This document shows, one piece after another, positions 56,188-64,000 of a stretch of 64,000 nt of DNA; position 1 is the stretch's first letter; every line of letters starts with the position of its first letter. The notes below the pieces were generated by a model. It was not told the DNA's origin and did no database searches. It was given only the letters and a program-made list of their open reading frames with translations. The DNA is from Mycobacterium sp. E3251 (GTDB lineage Bacteria > Actinomycetota > Actinomycetes > Mycobacteriales > Mycobacteriaceae): positions 1 through 64,000 of the forward strand of contig NZ_LZJF01000034.1 in assembly GCF_001666835.1 (NCBI RefSeq), given 5' to 3'. The translations under genes were made by a program, and so were the position numbers.

Positions 56188-56661
56188 TCAGACGGAAAGG
56201 TCGCGGCGCAGTTTGGCGACGTGGCCGGTGGCCTTGACGTTGTACTGCGCGACGGCGATCTTGCCCTTCTCGTCGACCACGAAGGTCGAACGGATCACGC
56301 CCTGCACGGTCTTGCCGTACATCTGCTTCTCGCCGTAGGCGCCCCAGGCCGTCAGCACCTTGCGGTCGGGATCCGACAGCAACGGGAACGTCAGCTTTTC
56401 CGCGTCGCGGAACTTCGCGAGTTTCTCCGGCTTGTCGGGGGAGATGCCGACGACCTCCAGACCGGCGTCGCTGAGTTCGTGCAGGTTGTCGCGGAAGTCG
56501 CAGGCCTGCTTGGTGCAGCCGGGCGTCGAGGCCGCCGGGTAGAAGTACACGATGACGCGACGCCCCTTGTAGTCGGCCAGCGACACCTTGTTGCCGTCGG
56601 CATCGGGCAGGCTGAACGAGGGCGCTTTGTCGCCCGGCGCAAGCCGCGTGGTCTCGGCCAA
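56188..56661 (-). CDS. bcp: Bcp-type thioredoxin-dependent peroxiredoxin
   Basis: A 157-residue peroxiredoxin of the BCP/PrxQ class. Peroxidatic and resolving Cys lie five apart in TPGCTKQACDF. FSLPDADGNKVSL and STFVVDEKGKIA are typical. It reduces peroxides in the cytosol with thioredoxin-type donors. Translation probably starts at TTG 56661, with AAAGGGG eight bases upstream. It matches M. tuberculosis Rv2521 in neighbourhood. Confidence 0.95.
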   Translation of the reverse strand: MAETTRLAPGDKAPSFSLPDADGNKVSLADYKGRRVIVYFYPAASTPGCTKQACDFRDNLHELSDAGLEVVGISPDKPEKLAKFRDAEKLTFPLLSDPDRKVLTAWGAYGEKQMYGKTVQGVIRSTFVVDEKGKIAVAQYNVKATGHVAKLRRDLSV

Positions 56662-56759
56662 TTTCTGGGCCCCTTTCTGTTCACCGGAGCGTGGGGGTTA
56701 TCACCAGCTGATCTAGGGTAGTGCGTCAGGTGCATCAGGCCGACTGGGAGGACAGACAC

Positions 56760-56987
56760 GTGGCGGACCGGGACCCCGAGGCCATCAAGCGCGACATCGA
56801 CGTCGCCCGCGACCAGCTGGCGGCCACCGTCGACACACTCGCCGTGCGGGCCAACCCGCGCCGCCTCGCCGACGACCTGAAGGCGAAGGCGATCGAGTTC
56901 GTCAAGAAGCCGGCGGTGACGGTGACTCTGGCCGGCGTCGGTGTCCTCGTGGTCGTGGTGGTGGTGCACCGGGTGCGCAACCGCTGA
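56760..56987 (+). CDS. DUF3618 small membrane protein (Rv2520c-like)
   Basis: A 75-residue protein: an amphipathic N-terminal region (DPEAIKRDIDVARDQLAATVDTL) and one C-terminal membrane helix (VTVTLAGVGVLVVVVVVH). Start GTG 56760 has GGGAGG at 56746-56751; an in-frame GTG at 56721 is less likely. Adjacent and divergent to bcp, as in M. tuberculosis. Function unknown; 4 bp from the convergent DUF3556 gene. Confidence 0.88.
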   Translation: MADRDPEAIKRDIDVARDQLAATVDTLAVRANPRRLADDLKAKAIEFVKKPAVTVTLAGVGVLVVVVVVHRVRNR

Positions 56988-56991
56988 CTCG

Positions 56992-58734
56992 TCACGCCAT
57001 GCCGGCGCCCGTGCCGCTTTGCACGTGCACCGGAATGTCGTCGGCCCAGGGCTGCGTCGTGACCATGTCGTCGACGTCGACATAGCCGCGCTCGAACTCG
57101 CCGGTCGCCGCGTCGACCAGCCGGTATTCCTGTCGCTGGATGTGGATGGGCTGCGCGTCGAGAATCACCACCCGCACGTCGCCGGGCTGGAATTTGCAGC
57201 GCTCCTGGAGCGCCTCGATGAGGCATTCGTTGTGCATGTGCCCGTCGCCGAAGTTCCACCCGAGCACCATCGAGCACAGCACCTCGCCCTCGCAGAGGTT
57301 GTAGTCGTCCTCGTCGAATCCGGCCAGCGCGCGGTGCACCAGCGTGAACAGCGCGCGCCCGTGGGTGTTCATCCCCCGAAACGCCATGGCGAGGTGCAGC
57401 GGAACCAGGGTGGCCTCTTTGGAGCCGTAGAGGCGCTCGAGCTGCAGGTGTTGCATCGGTCCGAGCGCGCGGGCGCCCGTCCGGAACTTTTCGTCGCATG
57501 AGGGCTTGACGCACCACACGGTGGTGTCCCAGTTGCCCGCGTAGTACCGCATGCCGGGCAGAAAGGACACCTTGCGCGGGTAGAGGTTTCCGACGACGAC
57601 GATCCCGGCGATGACCACGAACAGGATCGCCACCGGCACGGGGTTGGCCAGGTCAGCCAGGCCGAGGCGGGCATGCGCGACGAACAGCGACAACACCCCG
57701 AAGATCATGAACACGTTCCACTCCAGGGGGACACCCATCGGGAAGGCCAGCAGGATGTTCAGGTGGAAGACGATCATCACGAACGCGGCGACGGCCGTCG
57801 GCCAGCCGCCGTGGGAGAACAGCAGCGCCAGCGGCACCAGGCCCTCCACGGCGGTGGAGAAGTGGGCGATGAAACCCGCTAATGCGCTGGGTCGCAGGTC
57901 GTCCGGATAGCGCTTGAACATCGACCGCTTCAGCGGGCCGGAGGGGATGAATGGGTTGTTCGCCAGCATCGTCGAGATCACGAACGGGAAGTGCCGGTTG
58001 AGTTTTGACGTGGCGGCCCCCAGCCAGATCACCATGAAGACCACCTTGGCCCCGATGATGGAGTCCGCACCGGCGAACAGGAACACCAGCGCCAGCGGCG
58101 CGTAGACCTCGCCGCGAGCGGCCAGGAAGATCACCTTGTCGCGCAGCCCGACGACGGCCAGCACCGCCAGGATCGCGACGGTGTGCCAGGGCGCCAGCAC
58201 ACCAATCTCGGTGTGCAGCGCGGGGATTGGGCCGGTGCCGTCGGACACCAGCGCGATGGCGAGCAACACCAGCAGGGCGCCGTAGAGCGCCGCGTCGACC
58301 GGGCTGCGGACGCTGCCCTTGGTCATCGGCACCCGATCGGGCCACGGCGGCAACCGAATGGTGCCCGGCCGCAGCCAGTACAGAATCGATCCCATCGGCG
58401 GGAAGTAGCGGCCGGCCAGTGGTCCGAAGCAGCATCCCAGGCCGATGACTTCGAACAGCATCGTGTACAGCACGGCCTTCTCGAACACGATCGGTTCCGA
58501 CCACCAGGCGGCGACGCCGGTGAAGCTGCCGATGCCCGTCGTGCACCACCCGAACACCCAGCCGCCCAGGATGTACAGCGCGATCTTCACGCCGTACATC
58601 ACATGCATCACCAGCGGGGTGCCGAAGCCGTTCTCGGCGATGTGGCGCACCATCGGCAAGATCCGCTGGGCGCGGCTCTGCTTGCTCCATTCGGCCATGT
58701 CGACGATGGGCAGATTCGGCTGGATGAACCCCAT
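56992..58734 (-). CDS. Multi-spanning membrane protein, DUF3556-like
   Basis: A 580-residue protein with about ten hydrophobic helices over residues 40-390 (YGVKIALYILGGWVFGW, LVLLAIALVSDG, VVFMVIWLGAATSK, WPTAVAAFVMIVFHLNILLA). A soluble C-terminal part of about 190 residues has Cys and His motifs (WCVKPSCDEKF, GDGHMHNECLIE). The pattern is that of the actinobacterial DUF3556 transmembrane family. AAGGAG precedes ATG 58734. Function unknown; the first part resembles transporters or membrane oxidoreductases only loosely. Confidence 0.8.
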   Translation of the reverse strand: MGFIQPNLPIVDMAEWSKQSRAQRILPMVRHIAENGFGTPLVMHVMYGVKIALYILGGWVFGWCTTGIGSFTGVAAWWSEPIVFEKAVLYTMLFEVIGLGCCFGPLAGRYFPPMGSILYWLRPGTIRLPPWPDRVPMTKGSVRSPVDAALYGALLVLLAIALVSDGTGPIPALHTEIGVLAPWHTVAILAVLAVVGLRDKVIFLAARGEVYAPLALVFLFAGADSIIGAKVVFMVIWLGAATSKLNRHFPFVISTMLANNPFIPSGPLKRSMFKRYPDDLRPSALAGFIAHFSTAVEGLVPLALLFSHGGWPTAVAAFVMIVFHLNILLAFPMGVPLEWNVFMIFGVLSLFVAHARLGLADLANPVPVAILFVVIAGIVVVGNLYPRKVSFLPGMRYYAGNWDTTVWCVKPSCDEKFRTGARALGPMQHLQLERLYGSKEATLVPLHLAMAFRGMNTHGRALFTLVHRALAGFDEDDYNLCEGEVLCSMVLGWNFGDGHMHNECLIEALQERCKFQPGDVRVVILDAQPIHIQRQEYRLVDAATGEFERGYVDVDDMVTTQPWADDIPVHVQSGTGAGMA

Positions 58735-61197
<2,463 letters not shown>

Positions 61198-61312
61198 ACG
61201 AGCACCCGGCCGTCGGCACCTGCCAGAGGGAGGGGCATGCACGTCCGACCGACCCGGTGCCGCGCAGATGCATCGATGCTGGTGAGGAGCGGCACGAGCT
61301 CGAAGACGTCTG

Positions 61313-61388
<76 letters not shown>

Positions 61389-61545
61389 TTTCGGCGGTCG
61401 AGACCGCGTACGCGACAATAACAGGCGTCCTGCCGCGGCGTGAAATCCCCAGAATCCCTTCCATCATAGCCGCCGAGGGGATGGTAGGCCCCGCCTGGAC
61501 GCTCCGGTGCCCTCGACCGACGAAATGACCTGCGGCGCAGCGTAC

Positions 61546-62790
61546 TCAGAACAGCGTTCCGCAGAACGGTGCCCGGTCGGTGCTGAAGGCGGCATCCAGA
61601 TCGGGTATCGCACCCGGCCGCAGTTCCGTGATCCGGCCCGCCCGGAGGAGTTCAGAGGCGCTGTGCGCGCCCATGTAGATCGTGGCCAGATCGGCAAGAC
61701 CGATCTTGACGTCGACGGGCCCGTCATGCGGCGTGCACTTTCCGACGCCGTCGCGCGCCTGTAGCAGGAAACGGCCGCCGGCCAGGCCCAGCGGGTCGTC
61801 GGCTTCCAGCGCGATCTCGATGTCGGCGGCGTAGGCCCGGGTACCGAGCACCTCGGCCACGTCGTTGATCCGCACCCAGAGGAAGTCGTTCACGCCGGTG
61901 GTTTCCGCGGCCCGGGGGTCGGTGAGCTTGAGCGGCAGCGGATCATCGACCGGCACGTCGATCTCAACCGTGTCGAACATCTCCAAGACCAACAATGTCT
62001 GAAGCAGCTCGGTGTGAGCCTCGTCGGTGATGGGGCAGAAGTCCTCGACGACCACCGTCCCCAACGGCGGTCGGTAGCCGTGGTTCGAGTCGCCGACCAC
62101 GCGGTATGTCAGGAAGCCGTCCGGATGGATGGTGTAGTTCAACGCGGTTCCGTTTCCGCGCTGCGTCGGCCGGTCCTCCAAATAGTCTGCCCACCAAGCG
62201 TCGTCGCGGTCGACGGCGCCAGACGTCGTGTCGCACCAGCGTTGGTAGATTTCCGGCACAAGGCTTTTCGCTTCGTCAGGGCCGATCTCGCGAGCCCGCA
62301 TCTCGCTCGGTTTGTCTCGCAGCTTCGCGAAGCGGCGGTCGACGGAGTAGCTGCGGAGGTAGCTCGCGACACCCGCACCGAAGCCGTCGTACATCGCGGT
62401 CTGGGTCGGCGCCCCGAAGACGATCGGATAGCCGCGCTCGATGAGAATCCCCAGCCCCTGTGCGCTGAGCTGCCCCCACACTCCCTTGCCCTGATGCGTT
62501 GACGCGACGGCGATCATCGTCAACCATGCGGCTCGTAACCTGGCGCCGCCCGGCACCGTCAGCTGCGTGGGGTAGATGATGGACGACCCGACCAAGAATG
62601 ACCGTTGCGGATCGGAGAAGTCCTCGGCGACCAGCATGTTGTCGACGTCGACGCGGCGTTTCCACGCTTCGATATCGCGCTGGTCAATGGGATCGCCGAA
62701 AGTGCGAGCCTGATTCGCGAATATCGCCGGCAGATCCTGTTCCGTGGGATGTCTCGTCTTGATGGCGTTGTCCGTCGCGTTCATCGTCAT
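61546..62790 (-). CDS. Eis-like GNAT N-acetyltransferase
   Basis: A 414-residue protein with two GNAT-type regions and an SCP2-like C-terminal part, the layout of the Eis family. The acetyl-CoA motif is TMIAVASTHQGKGVWGQL. YDGFGAGVASYLRSY follows, as in Eis relatives. The chain ends in GTLF, keeping the terminal Phe whose carboxylate acts as base in Eis enzymes. Members acetylate amines, including aminoglycosides and protein lysines; the substrate here is not known. Divergent from the MmpL gene over 190 bp. Confidence 0.88.
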   Translation of the reverse strand: MTMNATDNAIKTRHPTEQDLPAIFANQARTFGDPIDQRDIEAWKRRVDVDNMLVAEDFSDPQRSFLVGSSIIYPTQLTVPGGARLRAAWLTMIAVASTHQGKGVWGQLSAQGLGILIERGYPIVFGAPTQTAMYDGFGAGVASYLRSYSVDRRFAKLRDKPSEMRAREIGPDEAKSLVPEIYQRWCDTTSGAVDRDDAWWADYLEDRPTQRGNGTALNYTIHPDGFLTYRVVGDSNHGYRPPLGTVVVEDFCPITDEAHTELLQTLLVLEMFDTVEIDVPVDDPLPLKLTDPRAAETTGVNDFLWVRINDVAEVLGTRAYAADIEIALEADDPLGLAGGRFLLQARDGVGKCTPHDGPVDVKIGLADLATIYMGAHSASELLRAGRITELRPGAIPDLDAAFSTDRAPFCGTLF

Positions 62791-62980
62791 CCAATCCGCT
62801 TATCGCCCAGCCAGAACGGCGCTCGCACAGCGAATGGCTCACTGGATGCGCCCCTTTCGTTCGATACCCGAGTGCTGGATTGCCAAACGTCGCCGGCGGT
62901 CCGGTCGGTACGGGCAATCGGCGCAGCGGGTGGGTTAGTCGGCATCGTTCGGGTATAGGGGGTACGGCCGGGGATTAGCG

Positions 62981-64000
62981 ATGAAGGGACCGAGGATGCT
63001 GCATGCACTGACCCGCCTCGCCATCGCCGCACCGCGCCGCATCCTCGCGCTCGCCGCTTTGGTGCTGGTTGGGGCCGCGGTCTTCGGTATTCCGGTCATC
63101 AACAGCCTGTCGGGCGGGGGCTTTCAGGACCCGACTTCTGAGTCCGCGCAGGCGACCAACGTGCTTCGTGACAAGTTCAATCAAACCGATCAGCAGATGC
63201 TCATCGTGGTGACCGCCCCGGCAGGTGTCCAAAGCAATCAGGCGCGCCAGGTCGGCACCGACATCGTCGACCACCTGCGACGATCGCCGTGGGTGCTGAA
63301 CGTGTCCTCGGCGTGGACGTCTGCACCGCAGGCCGCCGCCCAGCTGGTCAGCAAGGACCAGAAGTCGGGGATGGTGGTGGCCGGCCTGAAGGGCGGGGAG
63401 AACGACGCCCAGAAGTACGCCAGCCGGCTCACCGACGAATTGGTGCACGACCGCGACGGTGTGACAGTCCGCGCCGGGGGCATGGCCGTGGCGTATGCGC
63501 AGATCAACGATCAGAACGAGCGCGACCTGCTGTTGATGGAGTCGATCGCGATCCCGCTGAGCTTCGCGGTGCTGGTCTGGGTGTTGGGCGGCGTGGTCGC
63601 GGCGGCGCTGCCGATTGTGCTGGGCGCCCTCGCCATCGTCTGCACCATGTCGGTGTTGCGGCTGATCACCTTCGCGACCGATGTGTCGACGTATGCGCTG
63701 GACCTGAGCATCGCGATGGGACTTGCCCTGGCGATCGACTACAACCTGCTGATCATCAGTCGTTTCCGTGAGGAGCTGGCGCGCAGCGGCGACCGGGAGC
63801 GGGCGTTGGTGCGGACCATGGCCACCGCGGGGCGGACGGTGCTGTTCTCCGCCACCACCGTGGGCGGGTCGATGGCGGTGATGGCGGTGTTCCCGATGTC
63901 GTTCTTGAAGTCGTCGGCGTACACCATCGTGGCCACCGCGGCGATAGTGGCGATCGCTTCCGTTGTGGTCACCCCGGCGGCGATCGCGCTGCTGGGCTCC
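62981..64000 (+). CDS. MMPL-family RND transporter, N-terminal part (cut by window end)
   Basis: 340 residues are present and the frame stays open to the last base. TM1 (RILALAALVLVGAAVFGIPV), a porter domain beginning SGGGFQDPTSESAQA, then TM2-TM6. TM4 carries the proton-relay Asp253-Tyr254 in GLALAIDYNLL, followed by ISRFREEL. ATG 62981 is used; ATG 62996 is a possible later start with CGAGG before it. MmpL proteins export lipids or drugs. No mmpS gene lies next to it here; the specific MmpL type is not assigned. Confidence 0.93.
   Translation, partial: MKGPRMLHALTRLAIAAPRRILALAALVLVGAAVFGIPVINSLSGGGFQDPTSESAQATNVLRDKFNQTDQQMLIVVTAPAGVQSNQARQVGTDIVDHLRRSPWVLNVSSAWTSAPQAAAQLVSKDQKSGMVVAGLKGGENDAQKYASRLTDELVHDRDGVTVRAGGMAVAYAQINDQNERDLLLMESIAIPLSFAVLVWVLGGVVAAALPIVLGALAIVCTMSVLRLITFATDVSTYALDLSIAMGLALAIDYNLLIISRFREELARSGDRERALVRTMATAGRTVLFSATTVGGSMAVMAVFPMSFLKSSAYTIVATAAIVAIASVVVTPAAIALLGS

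Overview
The window is from a high-GC actinobacterium, almost certainly a slow-growing Mycobacterium (possibly near the M. avium complex; the species cannot be fixed from sequence reading alone). The strongest anchor is 42.5-57.0 kb. There a Tat-exported DUF1906 protein, type I fatty acid synthase (fas), acpS, an M20 dipeptidase, bcp and a 75-residue DUF3618 protein keep the order known from M. tuberculosis Rv2525c-Rv2520c. Here the dipeptidase and bcp are separated by three extra secreted or membrane genes. An F420-type LLM oxidoreductase, a mycothiol/DinB-type protein, an Rv1364c-like RsbU/RsbW/RsbV protein, an Eis-like acetyltransferase and an MmpL transporter also fit Mycobacterium.

1-1.3 kb: tail of a YhgE/Pip-type membrane protein and a VOC protein. 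1.3-10.7 kb: an SDR; a P450 and Zn alcohol dehydrogenase (minus strand); then, divergently, a Rieske ferredoxin, two ACMSD-type amidohydrolases, an HSL-type hydrolase and two acyl-CoA dehydrogenases. 10.7-17.4 kb: the stress phosphatase, a three-gene cytochrome b/sulfite-oxidase-fold operon, small genes, a DUF421 protein and a third amidohydrolase. 17.6-20.2 kb: a TetR-hotdog fusion, an SDR and a secreted protein.

20.2-42.4 kb is a dense catabolic region. One five-gene minus-strand operon holds four acyl-CoA dehydrogenase-type proteins and an acyl-CoA ligase, each overlapping the next by 4 bp. Next come an LLM oxidoreductase, an SDR, a FadR-type GntR regulator, a tandem type III CoA-transferase, a one-cluster ferredoxin, a P450, a KshA-like Rieske oxygenase, a second ligase, an NTF2-like protein, a split MaoC-type hydratase, a DinB-like protein, an aldehyde dehydrogenase, a CrtC/AttH-like protein, a second Rieske oxygenase and a MerR regulator. 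The content reads as activation, hydroxylation and beta-oxidation-like breakdown of a bulky acid or alcohol (steroid-, terpenoid- or aromatic-like). The substrate is not identifiable.

The most unusual points are: two apparent pseudoenzymes in one cluster (an amidohydrolase lacking metal ligands and an HSL hydrolase lacking Ser and His); a TetR-hotdog fusion; a cytochrome b/sulfite-oxidase fusion; three probable alpha/beta acyl-CoA dehydrogenase pairs; a GCTA-N3-TAGC palindrome shared by divergent catabolic promoters; and a 30-bp tandem repeat that includes a stop codon.

57-64 kb: a DUF3556 membrane protein, a 1.2-kb stretch without a convincing gene, a lone P450, tRNA-Lys(CTT), an Eis-like acetyltransferase and the start of an MmpL transporter cut by the window edge. 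I saw no insertion sequence, prophage or CRISPR array.
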